Shown here in pieces: positions 47,422 to 55,836 of a stretch of 64,000 nt of DNA; position 1 is the stretch's first letter, and each line of letters begins with the position of its first letter. The stretch is from NCBI RefSeq assembly GCF_937123705.1, contig NZ_CAKZKO010000004.1, forward strand, positions 62,001 through 126,000, read 5' to 3'. The position numbers were made by a program, and so were the translations under genes. The DNA comes from an uncultured Paraglaciecola sp. (lineage in GTDB: Bacteria > Pseudomonadota > Gammaproteobacteria > Enterobacterales > Alteromonadaceae). The notes under the pieces were generated by a model that did no database searches, was not told the origin of the DNA, and was given only the letters and a program-made list of their open reading frames with translations.

Positions 47422-49083
47422 GGAGTGACTCTGGCAATATTCGTTTATTTTGCCTACAACAGCACTCAAACCATTACCCCGAGATTGGCTTAGGTGTTTA
47501 GCTAAATGTAACTCTGCCAAGTAGTCTGCTAGGTTAAACGCCAAGACTTGCTTGGCTGTTTTGCCTGACAAGGCCTCAAATACTACAGCCAACAAACCAC
47601 GGACAATTTTGCTCGGTGAATCCCCTTCAAGCACCAGCTTATCTGCATCCAAGTAACACCTTATCCACACTTGGCTTTCACAGCCCTGCACGGCTGTTGT
47701 AGCGGTTTTATATTGCTGTGGTAGCCTCACTAAATTTTTGCCCGCCAACATAAGTTGTCGGTATGTTTGATCCCAGCCTTTTGCCTGTTTAATTGATTCG
47801 GCAATGGGCGCTAGTTCCCCTTGTTTGTGCTTTAGCACGTTATTTTCAGTGACAATTTGAGTGTTCGGCTCAGTTAACAAACCAATGCACTCAATAAGTG
47901 CATGGCCAAAAATGTTAATTTCTTCAAGGTTATTATACGCCGCTAAAGACACCCTAATTGTGCCGTCTATATCTAAGGCACTCATTAAAGGCATGGCGCA
48001 GTGATCCCCTACCCTTACCGCAATATTACGTTTATCTAATAGCACCGCTAGATCGTAGGGATTAACACCTTGCACAGTAAAAGACTGCACACAAATACTG
48101 TTATTGTTGTCGCCCCACAACTTCACTTTGGGGATGGCCAACAAAGTAGCCAACAATGCTTGATACAAATTGTGCTCATGCTCAATCATGCTATTTCGAT
48201 GGACCTGAATAAACTCACTCGCTCGAGCTAACCCTAACACCCCGGCAATATTGGGGGTGCCCGCTTCAAACTTTAAAGGCGGTGGTTGGAAGGTAGTTTT
48301 CGCAAAACTCACTTGCTGGATCATTTCACCGCCTAATTGGTAGGGCGGCAATTGTTCGAGTAAGGCGTATTTGCCATACAAAACACCCATACCCGTTGGG
48401 CCAAACATCTTATGCCCACTAAACACATAAAAATCACAATCTAACTGCTGCACATTCACAGCTAGATGGCTGACGGCTTGAGTTCCGTCAATAAAGGTTA
48501 ACGCCCCTACTTTTTTGGCTTTAGCAATCAGCGCTTCAATTGGATTGATATTCCCTAGGGCATTTGAGACATGGCCTATGGCTACTAAAGCGGTATTGTC
48601 GCTAATTAAATCCAGTGATGCTTGTAGCTTTAACACGCCATGGGGATCCACGGGCATCACGTCGAGTTTAAGGTCAAGGGCCTCTGCTATTTGCTGCCAA
48701 GGCACAATGTTGGCGTGATGTTCCAACGCTGAGACTACAATCCTATCACCCGCTTTAAAATAATTGTTAGCTAATCCACTCGCCACAAGGTTAATGCTTT
48801 CGGTCGCGCCTTTTGTCCATACAATTTCTTTGTGACTCTTCGCGCCAATAAACTGCTGGATAGTGCTGCGGGATTGCTCAAACTGTTCGGTAACACTGGC
48901 CGCTAGATGATGGCTAGAGCGGTGTACGTTCACCGAACGCTCTTGGTAATATTGCTGGGTGATATCGATAACCAACTGCAACTTTTGGCTAGTAGCGGCG
49001 CTATCCAAATACACATAAGGCTCTGATTGAGTATTAGAAAAAAAAGGAAAATGAGGGCGAAAAATATTACTTGGCATGGACAA
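47416..49083 (-). CDS. fused cysteine desulfurase (SufS/CsdA type) - SufE/CsdE protein
   Basis: A 555-residue two-domain protein for sulfur mobilisation into Fe-S clusters or other sulfur acceptors. Residues ~10-405 are a PLP-dependent class II cysteine desulfurase: the PLP lysine is K225 (FSGHKMFGPTG) and the persulfide-forming cysteine is C362 (RVGDHCAMPLM). Residues ~425-555 are a complete SufE domain, with acceptor cysteine C468 in VQGCESQVW. Normally these are two proteins; fusion would pass the persulfide within one chain. No suf scaffold genes adjoin it, which suggests a Csd-like rather than Suf-operon role. Confidence 0.93.
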   Translation of the reverse strand: MSMPSNIFRPHFPFFSNTQSEPYVYLDSAATSQKLQLVIDITQQYYQERSVNVHRSSHHLAASVTEQFEQSRSTIQQFIGAKSHKEIVWTKGATESINLVASGLANNYFKAGDRIVVSALEHHANIVPWQQIAEALDLKLDVMPVDPHGVLKLQASLDLISDNTALVAIGHVSNALGNINPIEALIAKAKKVGALTFIDGTQAVSHLAVNVQQLDCDFYVFSGHKMFGPTGMGVLYGKYALLEQLPPYQLGGEMIQQVSFAKTTFQPPPLKFEAGTPNIAGVLGLARASEFIQVHRNSMIEHEHNLYQALLATLLAIPKVKLWGDNNNSICVQSFTVQGVNPYDLAVLLDKRNIAVRVGDHCAMPLMSALDIDGTIRVSLAAYNNLEEINIFGHALIECIGLLTEPNTQIVTENNVLKHKQGELAPIAESIKQAKGWDQTYRQLMLAGKNLVRLPQQYKTATTAVQGCESQVWIRCYLDADKLVLEGDSPSKIVRGLLAVVFEALSGKTAKQVLAFNLADYLAELHLAKHLSQSRGNGLSAVVGKINEYCQSHSL

Positions 49084-49177
49084 ATTAAAACTATTAAATA
49101 CAGCTGATGATTGTTGTCAATCAAACACAGATTAGCAAGATATTTAAGCCAAAATACAAACAGAATAAGGAATATAG

Positions 49178-49948
49178 ATGACCAATTTTTTTTCAGTCGC
49201 CGGAAAAGTAGCAATAGTGACCGGTGGTTCCAGCGGAATAGGCGCCATGATTGCCCGAGGTTTTGTCGAAAGTGGGGTGAAAACCTATATCACAGCACGC
49301 AAACTTGAGCAGTTAGAAGAAACTGCTGCTGAACTATCCGCGTTGGGCGAGTGTATTGCAATTCAATCGGATTTATCAACCATGGCCGGTGTAGATACCT
49401 TTACAGATGAGATGCTTAAAAGAGAGTCCAAAATCGACATCCTAATTAATAACGCTGGTGCTGCCTGGGGCGCCCCTGTTGAAGAATTTCCCGAGTCCGG
49501 TTGGGATAAAGTCATGGACCTAAATGTGAAATCTATTTTCTTTCTAAGCAAAGGTTTATTACCTGCGCTGCGCTTAGCGGGCACAGCAGATGAACCATCA
49601 CGCATAGTCAATATTGCTTCGGTTAACGGCATCACTCATCCTCATATGGACAATTATTCTTATTCTGCCAGCAAAGCCGCCGTTATTCAGATGACACGGC
49701 ACATGGCAGCCGATCTTCGTCCAAGCCATGTCAATATTAATGCCATAGCCCCTGGTCTTTTCCCGAGTAAAATGACCAAACACGTATTAGCTCATGAACA
49801 AGAAATCGCTAATAAACTGCCTGCTCGCAAAATAGGTGAACTTGCTGATGTGGCCGGCACCGCCATTTACCTTTGCTCACGTGCCAGCAACTATGTTTGT
49901 GGTCATACCGTTGTGTTAGATGGCGGACAAGTGGCGAATGCTGGTTAG
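49178..49948 (+). CDS. short-chain dehydrogenase/reductase, RhlG-like
   Basis: A 256-residue NADP-preferring SDR. The cofactor motif is VTGGSSGIGAM (glycines of TGxxxGxG), NNAGAAWGAP holds the structural asparagine, and the catalytic residues are S in IVNIASVNG and Y/K in YSYSASKAA. The C-terminal part shows INAIAPGLFPSKMTKH. The arrangement SVAGKVAIVTGGSSGIG with WGAPVEEFPESGWDKVMDLNV is close to Pseudomonas RhlG, a beta-ketoacyl reductase-like enzyme. The substrate is unknown. It is transcribed alone, divergent from the desulfurase gene, with a bidirectional hairpin after it. Confidence 0.88.
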   Translation: MTNFFSVAGKVAIVTGGSSGIGAMIARGFVESGVKTYITARKLEQLEETAAELSALGECIAIQSDLSTMAGVDTFTDEMLKRESKIDILINNAGAAWGAPVEEFPESGWDKVMDLNVKSIFFLSKGLLPALRLAGTADEPSRIVNIASVNGITHPHMDNYSYSASKAAVIQMTRHMAADLRPSHVNINAIAPGLFPSKMTKHVLAHEQEIANKLPARKIGELADVAGTAIYLCSRASNYVCGHTVVLDGGQVANAG

Positions 49949-49962
49949 TGAAAACTAAAAAG

Positions 49963-49988
49963 TGCCAACCTAAACCTATGGGTTGGCA
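49963..49988. terminator. bidirectional terminator between the SDR and solute-binding protein genes
   Basis: A perfect 8-bp stem TGCCAACC / GGTTGGCA with a 10-nt loop. On the minus strand it is followed by CTTTTTAG; on the plus strand by TTAAC. It lies between two convergent genes. Confidence 0.7.
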
Positions 49989-50040
49989 TTAACTGTCGGT
50001 AACCTGATCGGCGGTTAAGTAAATTTATGAGTGGCTAAGC

Positions 50041-50820
50041 TTAATACTCAATTTTTGGTAAGTGGTATTTTTGTTTGATTAATTTACGCTGCATGGCCAG
50101 ATTATCAAATGCTTGTTGATAGCTTTGGATCACGCTATCTGGGGTGTTTATATTAAAGGCAATATAATTGCCAATTTTTTCTATTTGCCACACCTGTTGA
50201 TATTTTGATTGGTCAATCTTTAATAACTCAACTATATGTTGAAAGCCATGAACCGACGTCATCATCATCTCTACTCGGTCTGACTCTAGCATTCTAAAAG
50301 CCCTTTCCATACTAGAGGCTTTTGCCATATTAAAGTCTTGAAAACCGACCTGCTTCAAAATAATTTCAGACACTTCGCCTTTTAAGGTAACCACACTGTG
50401 GCCAATTATTTCGCCAAAATTTTCAAACTTTAATTGCGCACTTTTTTTAGCCACCAATACATGCATTGAATTAAATATTGGACCTACCCATTTAAACAAA
50501 TGTTCACGGGCTGGGGTTTTAGACATGGTAAATAGTGCGCTGTTAGAGGTTTGCAAAACATTTCTATAACCACGTGACCAAGGAACTAATTGAATGTCTT
50601 GCTCATTTATCCCCTGTTCGGCCCACATGAGCTTTAATGATTCAACCGTAATTCCTACCAGCTCATCATTTTCCATATAGTTTGCAGGAGGATAAGACTC
50701 GGTATAAAAAGTGATTGGCGCAACAGGAGTTGTCGCATTGCCTGATATTTCTTTGGCTAGGCTAAGATTTGAGAACACAATTAAAGATAGGATGAAGTTA
50801 GAACAAAATCTTTTAGTCAT
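50041..50820 (-). CDS. periplasmic solute-binding protein, family 3-like
   Basis: A 259-residue exported protein with a signal peptide (residues 1-22, ending LAKE). It opens FYTESYPPANYMENDELVGITVESLKLM, the usual start of SBP_bac_3 domains, continues with VPWSRGYRNVLQTSNSALFTMSKTPAREHLFKWVGPI, and has a two-lobe layout. No ABC permease or ATPase gene is adjacent, so this belongs to the large group of orphan binding proteins in Alteromonadales, whose role (uptake or sensing) is not established. It is transcribed alone. Confidence 0.85.
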   Translation of the reverse strand: MTKRFCSNFILSLIVFSNLSLAKEISGNATTPVAPITFYTESYPPANYMENDELVGITVESLKLMWAEQGINEQDIQLVPWSRGYRNVLQTSNSALFTMSKTPAREHLFKWVGPIFNSMHVLVAKKSAQLKFENFGEIIGHSVVTLKGEVSEIILKQVGFQDFNMAKASSMERAFRMLESDRVEMMMTSVHGFQHIVELLKIDQSKYQQVWQIEKIGNYIAFNINTPDSVIQSYQQAFDNLAMQRKLIKQKYHLPKIEY

Positions 50821-51134
50821 TTTGGACCGACACTCCCTTTCAATATTCCAAATGTGTAACTAAAGATTAGCTACAGACGTGTGACAGTATTAACACTTTT
50901 ACACAATAGTTCAAGACCATTATTTTATAATTTTTAATACTTAAGTATTAGTCAATTTAAACACTGAAAAAACCAAAAAACCAGTGTTTTGAACAGCAAT
51001 GCAGTGGTCAATCTTGCATGACCACTGCAATCGATATCTCGCCATATGATGTACAGAAATAGAGGCTTTTTAAGCCTCATCTAAGCTAACAGGCTTACTT
51101 CTAACATTATTTTTGAGAGGTAATAGGGCTATTT
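50821..51134. other. intergenic region with three hairpins downstream of hppD
   Basis: A 314-nt gap holding the promoter of the solute-binding protein gene and three inverted repeats: 50959-50989 (AAACACTG / CAGTGTTT with T-rich flanks), 51000-51029 (11-bp perfect, TGCAGTGGTCA / TGACCACTGCA) and 51062-51078 (GAGGCTT / AAGCCTC, 3-nt loop). The last is the nearest to hppD and the likeliest terminator for it. No open reading frame is convincing here. Confidence 0.5.
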
Positions 51135-52235
51135 TTAGACACCTTCATTTTCTGGTGTTTTATTTGTTGTTTCTAAAACACCACGGTTTATTTGGTCTCG
51201 CTCTATGGATTCAAATAAGGCTTTAAAATTACCTTCACCAAAGCCGTCATCTCCTTTACGTTGAATAAACTCAAAGAAAACCGGTCCTAATTGCGTTTCA
51301 GAAAAAATCTGTAGCAATAACCTTGGTCCGCCTTCGGTGGTGCCATCTAGCAAAATGCCTCGGGTTTGCAATTCATTAACAGTCTCACCATGATTAGGTA
51401 ATCGGCCTTCTAACAACTCATAATAGGTTGCCGGAGGGGCTGTCATAAAGGGCATGCCCATTTTATTTAGGCGATCCCAACAGGCCACTAAATCATCACA
51501 ACTAAAGGCAATATGTTGAATACCTTCACCGTTAAAGGCTCGCAAAAATTCTTCAATTTGGCCTTTACCGCCTTCGCCTTCTTCATTTAAAGGAATGCGG
51601 ATTTTTCCATCTGGTGCGGTCAGTGCTTTAGACGTTAATCCAGTGTATTCACCCTTAATGTCGAAGAAACGAATTTCTTGAAAATTGAATAACTTCTCGT
51701 AAAAGTCAGCCCAGTACTTCATGCGACCGCCATAAACATTATGGGTTAAGTGATCTATTACGTTAAAACCAGCGCCTACTGGATTACGATCAACGCCGTC
51801 AATATACTCAAAATCGATATCATAAATAGACAATTCATCACCATAACGATCAATCAAGTAAATGATAGCATTGCCAATACCACGAATGGCGGGTAAACGC
51901 AGTTCCATAGGACCGGTTTCAACCACAACTGGCTCGGCTCCTTGCTCCAGCAAGTAGTTGTAAGCTTGCACCGCATTTTTCACTCTAAAGCCCATTCCAC
52001 ATGCAGCAGGGCCATGTTCCCGTGCAAAATACCAAGCCGCCGATTTAGGCTCATAATTAGCAATTAAATTGATCCCACCTTGACGCCACAATTGTGCATC
52101 TTTAGTACGATGATTGGCCACCAGAGTAAATCCCATAGCAGTAAATACGCTCTCCAGTTGTCCTTTTTCAGGAGAAGAAAATTCAATGAATTCAAATCCG
52201 TCTAAACCTACGGGATTCTCAAATAAATCTGCCAT
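51135..52235 (-). CDS. hppD: 4-hydroxyphenylpyruvate dioxygenase
   Basis: Non-heme iron(II) dioxygenase that converts 4-hydroxyphenylpyruvate to homogentisate in tyrosine catabolism. The vicinal-oxygen-chelate fold supplies the iron ligands H162 (VIDHLTHNV), H241 ([11 protein letters not shown]) and E322 ([21 protein letters not shown]). The 366-residue length is usual for bacterial enzymes. Homogentisate can feed the degradation pathway or polymerise to pyomelanin; no homogentisate dioxygenase gene is adjacent. A perfect TyrR-type box lies about 210 nt upstream (52445-52462), pointing to control by aromatic amino acids. Confidence 0.96.
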   Translation of the reverse strand: MADLFENPVGLDGFEFIEFSSPEKGQLESVFTAMGFTLVANHRTKDAQLWRQGGINLIANYEPKSAAWYFAREHGPAACGMGFRVKNAVQAYNYLLEQGAEPVVVETGPMELRLPAIRGIGNAIIYLIDRYGDELSIYDIDFEYIDGVDRNPVGAGFNVIDHLTHNVYGGRMKYWADFYEKLFNFQEIRFFDIKGEYTGLTSKALTAPDGKIRIPLNEEGEGGKGQIEEFLRAFNGEGIQHIAFSCDDLVACWDRLNKMGMPFMTAPPATYYELLEGRLPNHGETVNELQTRGILLDGTTEGGPRLLLQIFSETQLGPVFFEFIQRKGDDGFGEGNFKALFESIERDQINRGVLETTNKTPENEGV

Positions 52236-52444
52236 TTTTTACTCTCTTTAGTCGTGCCAAACCCCAAAACAAAACGGCTCATTAGAAAACCTTAAATCAC
52301 ATCATTTGTTGGTTTTAGCAAATTAATATTACTAGCGATCAGTGCGCCAAAATTGGAAGCTAGCAGCTTAGGGCATTTCAGTAAAAAAGGCCCGAAAAGA
52401 GGGCAAGGTTTAGTAAGGTAGAAAACATCTAAAACTGATAAATG

Positions 52445-52462
52445 TGTAAATTTTTTTTTACA
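52445..52462. promoter_or_regulatory. TyrR-type operator upstream of hppD
   Basis: TGTAAA-N6-TTTACA is an exact match to the consensus TyrR/PhhR box, with the six spacer bases all T. It lies 210-227 nt upstream of the hppD start codon. TyrR and its Pseudomonas homologue PhhR control aromatic amino acid genes, including tyrosine degradation, so both sequence and context fit. The distance is compatible with activation from upstream. No tyrR gene lies in the window. Confidence 0.6.
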
Positions 52463-52572
52463 AAGGTTTCATAAAAAAAACCATTACTGGAAGTCGTGGT
52501 CTCTTGGTAAATTGCAAGGTTAACGATCAGTATTGTTTGATCACAACAGCTAGCACAGTTGATAATAGGAGC

Positions 52573-52750
52573 TATACCAATTCATCCTAACAATTAGTCA
52601 CTCAGAGAACACCAGCGACTTTCAATCAAGGCGTAGTCCTGCAGGAATGGCACTCTACACTCATGATGAACAACGAAGATAGGGGCAAAACAGCGCTACT
52701 TGCAGGCGTTTCTTATCCCGAGTTCGGGTTAATTAATATTAAACAACGAC
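52573..52750. repeat. MITE-like dispersed repeat, copy 2 (longer form)
   Basis: Positions 52574-52599 are identical to the left arm of copy 1 (3842-3867), and 52600-52616 are the exact reverse complement of its core (3868-3884). After that the sequence does not return to the second arm but continues into ~130 nt not seen in copy 1, including a short CCCGA-gt-TCGGG hairpin at 52717-52728. This may be the parent form of the element or a truncated copy; the right boundary is uncertain. Confidence 0.6.
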
Positions 52751-52771
52751 TTAAAGAATTAAAAAACGAAT

Positions 52772-53158
52772 CTACAACTGCACCAAGATAGACTGCTGAT
52801 CGGCCTTAGGCATGTTATCTACAACTAAGTTAAAGGAATTATCTATCATACGTTCAATCTCACCTTGTGGGACAGAACCGTCTAATTTAATGGTATTCCA
52901 ATGCACTTTACTCATGTGGTAACCGGGAATGACCGAAGGGAAAATATCTCTGAGCATAATCGCTTCTTGAGGATCACATTTGAGATTCATCCAGCAAGTA
53001 TCGTCGCTTTCATTTTCGCCTTTGCCCATTTTACCAATCGCTAGGGTCGCGAACATCTTATGTTTGACCTTAAACACAGACACATCTTTTCCAAAAGGAA
53101 AGGTTTCTACGGTAAAAGGTTTTTGTAATAGATATTCTCTGGCTTGTTGCTGATCCAT
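52772..53158 (-). CDS. MmcQ/YjbR family protein
   Basis: A 128-residue protein of the MmcQ/YjbR family, which has a CyaY-like double-wing fold proposed to bind DNA. Diagnostic parts are VETFPFGKDVSVFKVKHKMFA near the start, NLKCDPQEAIMLRDIFPSVIPGYHMSKVHWNTIKLDG in the middle, and the closing helix IERMIDNSFNLVV. No catalytic residues are known. A dispersed repeat begins almost directly after its stop codon, and a terminator separates it from the upstream phosphoribosyltransferase gene. Confidence 0.9.
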   Translation of the reverse strand: MDQQQAREYLLQKPFTVETFPFGKDVSVFKVKHKMFATLAIGKMGKGENESDDTCWMNLKCDPQEAIMLRDIFPSVIPGYHMSKVHWNTIKLDGSVPQGEIERMIDNSFNLVVDNMPKADQQSILVQL

Positions 53159-53171
53159 CCGATTCTCCTAA

Positions 53172-53195
53172 TAAAAAAGGGTAGTCGCCTACCCT
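53172..53195 (-). terminator. intrinsic terminator of the phosphoribosyltransferase gene
   Basis: A 7-bp perfect stem AGGGTAG / CTACCCT with a 4-nt loop, followed on the minus strand by TTTTTTAT, lies 33 nt beyond the stop of the phosphoribosyltransferase gene. Confidence 0.8.
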
Positions 53196-53227
53196 AATAT
53201 ATAAACCATTTCCTCAATTAAAGAGAA

Positions 53228-53791
53228 TTAATCTTGCTCTAACAAATGCATCACATTTTTTAGATCGGTCTTGCCCGCTATGATTTCATCAGGGGTAAGA
53301 CCCGATATTTCGTGAGGAAAAACCAACCATTCGTCACTTTCGTGCACATAGTAGTCGGGCACTATATGAGTTTTATTATTTTGCGGTTTGTAATACGGAC
53401 AAGCAATACGTACGTCTTTAGGCATGTTGGCACGGGATAGTTTTTTAATTTGAGCCATTAGTGCTTCAACACTGCGACCCGAATCGAATACGTCGTCCAC
53501 AATCAATAGGCTGTCATCAGCATTGGCGTTTTCAATTAAATAATGTAAACCGTGTACTTTAATGGTTTTAGATTGTTGATCAATGCCGTAATAAGAAGAA
53601 GTACGCACCGCTATATGATCAGTTTCTACTTTCTTAAAATCAAAATATTCTTGCACCGCTATTCCAATGGGTGCGCCGCCGCGCCATATACCAATTATGA
53701 AATGTGGGCGAAAGCCACTTTCATACACTTGCGCTGCCACGCGAAATGAATCTTCAAGTAGCTGTTGTGCGGTGATAAACGTTTTTTCCAT
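53228..53791 (-). CDS. phosphoribosyltransferase, purine-type
   Basis: A 187-residue type I phosphoribosyltransferase. The PRPP-binding motif is LLIVDDVFDSGRS, and IIGIWRGGAPIGIAVQEYF is the first phosphate-binding loop. YVHESDEWLVFPHE near the C terminus is the purine-binding hood-like region, with aromatic and acidic residues typical of hypoxanthine or xanthine phosphoribosyltransferases. I take it as purine salvage, but the exact base is not certain. It lies between the LolC-like permease gene and its own terminator. Confidence 0.85.
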   Translation of the reverse strand: MEKTFITAQQLLEDSFRVAAQVYESGFRPHFIIGIWRGGAPIGIAVQEYFDFKKVETDHIAVRTSSYYGIDQQSKTIKVHGLHYLIENANADDSLLIVDDVFDSGRSVEALMAQIKKLSRANMPKDVRIACPYYKPQNNKTHIVPDYYVHESDEWLVFPHEISGLTPDEIIAGKTDLKNVMHLLEQD

Positions 53792-53875
53792 TAGATAAAC
53801 CTTAAAAAATTAGAGCGCCGCCTAAGCTGCAGCTAGATAAAACTTTGAGCCCGCTAGTATATACCTAAGCGCAGC

Positions 53876-55087
53876 TTATTCATATTTTAACGCGTTTGCT
53901 GGATTAACTCTTACTGCTCGATAGGCAGGATAAAGACTGGCCACAAAACACAAAATTAGCGATGTCACAATAAGAATGACCACTTGCGGCCATTGCAAAT
54001 CAGTGGGCAGCCCTTGTCCGTCTGGACTAAGAAAAATGGGTAGGTTAAATAATTTAATCACATTATTAATTTGGGAAACCAACAATATGCCCGCCGCAGC
54101 GCCAATTACCGTGCCTTTAACACCATTATATACACCGTTAAAGAGGAATATATTCATTATGTTGCTACGTGTCATACCTTGTGTCAGTAGAATCGCAATA
54201 TCACTTTGTTTTTCGGTGACCACCATAACGAGGGCCGATACAATATTAAATGCGGCAACCGAAATAATTAGCAGTAGCATTAACGACATCATGTTTTTTT
54301 CCATCTTAACGGCATCAAATAATACCCCTTGCTTTTCGCGCCAATTAGTTGAAGAAAAACCTTGTTTGGCAAGCGCTTGCACCACTGATTTATATTCGAA
54401 TGCATCTGCTAGAAACAAACGGGTTTGCGCTAGTTTTTCGGTGCGGCTGCGTAATAACTTGGCTGTATCGTCAATATGCATAAAGACGGCTTTGTCATCT
54501 AAAGCAGAGCCCATATCGAAGATCCCCACCACACGAAAAATCCTTTGACTATAAATGCGACCAAAAGGACCAAAGTAACTATTTTGCGACGAAATCAAAC
54601 GGGCCTTTTCACCCATGCGCAAGTTGAGTTTTATCGACAAGGCTCGACCTATGATGATCCCGTACTCACCTTTAACAAGATCGCTCAGCTTACCCATTAA
54701 CATATTTTGGGCTATCACCGAAGATAGCTGCATTTTATCAGGTTCAATACCCTGAAATATCACCCCCTTTAGACCTTGTGAAGACTGCACTATACCTTCT
54801 GACTCGATTTGCTGAGTACTCGCCATGACGCCTTCAATATCAGCAAACTTTGGGGCATCCATTGCTTTATGGGTATTATGCTGCACTAATATGTGAGGTG
54901 TGATCCCTAAATTACGTAATTTGAGCTCGCCTTCAAAACCATTCATCACTGATAAAACCGTTATCAAAGCCATTAAGCCTAACGCTATGCCCGCCACAGA
55001 GAAAAAGTTTATAAATGCGATAAAATGGCTGCCCTTCGAAGCTTTGGCGTAACGTAAACCAATATAGGCAGATAGTGGATAGAACAT
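53876..55087 (-). CDS. lolC: lipoprotein-releasing ABC transporter permease, LolC-like
   Basis: A 403-residue FtsX-type permease of the Lol system, which extracts outer-membrane lipoproteins from the inner membrane and hands them to LolA. TM1 is at ~22-48 and ends in ALITVLSVMNGFEGEL, a segment shared with LolC/LolE. A periplasmic domain follows (~50-265), then VKMEKNMMSLMLLLIISVAAFNIVSAL (TM2) and two more helices, ending YPAYRAVRVNPANALKYE. It resembles E. coli LolC most. LolD and LolE genes are not adjacent, although in E. coli the three are clustered near mfd. It diverges from the PilZ-like and mfd genes. Confidence 0.88.
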   Translation of the reverse strand: MFYPLSAYIGLRYAKASKGSHFIAFINFFSVAGIALGLMALITVLSVMNGFEGELKLRNLGITPHILVQHNTHKAMDAPKFADIEGVMASTQQIESEGIVQSSQGLKGVIFQGIEPDKMQLSSVIAQNMLMGKLSDLVKGEYGIIIGRALSIKLNLRMGEKARLISSQNSYFGPFGRIYSQRIFRVVGIFDMGSALDDKAVFMHIDDTAKLLRSRTEKLAQTRLFLADAFEYKSVVQALAKQGFSSTNWREKQGVLFDAVKMEKNMMSLMLLLIISVAAFNIVSALVMVVTEKQSDIAILLTQGMTRSNIMNIFLFNGVYNGVKGTVIGAAAGILLVSQINNVIKLFNLPIFLSPDGQGLPTDLQWPQVVILIVTSLILCFVASLYPAYRAVRVNPANALKYE

Positions 55088-55219
55088 GAAAAATGGAACT
55101 CTTATGACAACAAAACAGTTAAAAAAATAACAGCTTAACTATTGGTATCCTGATGAATGATGTTGAATAATACGTGCTTGCGATTAATCTCACAAGCACA
55201 GCAAAAATAGGGAGCAAAT

Positions 55220-55813
55220 ATGAAAACTCTAACGCTTGAACAAAAACATCAACAATTTGATGAGTTTTTTATGATCAAGCACGCTATCCCAGTCAATTTG
55301 CGTTTATTAGCAGATGATTTTGAATTACCTGAACTTGAGGATTTACATCAACATATGCCTTATGAATTTCAGATAGCCAGTGAAGTATCTGCCATTGAAA
55401 CTAAGGCATTAAGGCCCCTTAGACGCTTAGGCGAACATGCAATTGAGCTCGCTGAATTTCTGAATCATCAATCTAGAAAAATTGATTTAATGATGTCACT
55501 CATTTTGCAGCAACATTCAAACCAAGAGCAAAATTACCAATCCATACAATTTGGAGGAGGAGGCATAATTATTGATAGTGACACACAGTTATCTACGGGT
55601 GACACTATAGAGCTGAAATTATTCATTAGAGAGGAAGCCACAGCCATTTTTTGTTTTGCCGAAGTTATTGCTTGTAAGCCTGTAGATGATACGTACCATA
55701 TATCTTTGATTTTCACTTGTATTCGCGAAGAAGACCAAGATTTATTAGTCAAGGCCAGCTTGCATTTGCAAGCAGCGAGTATACGCAAGCGAAAAACCCA
55801 AGAAAAACTTTAA
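55220..55813 (+). CDS. PilZ-like domain protein
   Basis: A 197-residue cytoplasmic protein. Residues ~1-105 are helical; the C-terminal ~90 residues look like a PilZ beta-barrel (YQSIQFGGGGIIIDSDTQLSTGDTIELKLFI, FCFAEVIACKPVDDTYHISLIFTCI) with a closing helix (LLVKASLHLQAAS). The canonical RxxxR and D/NxSxxG cyclic-di-GMP residues are not evident, so ligand binding is doubtful. An AGGGAG site precedes the start, and mfd follows 23 nt later, so the two are probably co-transcribed. Such a gene beside mfd seems conserved in Alteromonadales (recollection, not checked). Confidence 0.72.
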   Translation: MKTLTLEQKHQQFDEFFMIKHAIPVNLRLLADDFELPELEDLHQHMPYEFQIASEVSAIETKALRPLRRLGEHAIELAEFLNHQSRKIDLMMSLILQQHSNQEQNYQSIQFGGGGIIIDSDTQLSTGDTIELKLFIREEATAIFCFAEVIACKPVDDTYHISLIFTCIREEDQDLLVKASLHLQAASIRKRKTQEKL

Positions 55814-55836
55814 AAGAACGAGATCGAACATAATTA

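Larger units (their letters stand above)
52236..52771. other. intergenic region upstream of hppD
   Basis: A 536-nt gap without a supportable gene. From left to right it holds the hppD leader, a TyrR-type box at 52445-52462, and a dispersed repeat from 52573 to about 52750 that runs up to the end of the YjbR gene. The part at 52463-52572 is AT-rich and shows nothing recognisable. Confidence 0.6.

Noticed and set aside
50879..50905. TGTGAC...TTACACA resembling a CRP site
   Set aside because: The half-sites are too far apart and do not match TGTGA-N6-TCACA.
53976..54548. Plus-strand reading frame of 190 codons inside lolC
   Set aside because: Antisense to a well-supported permease gene, with low-complexity composition; a shadow frame.
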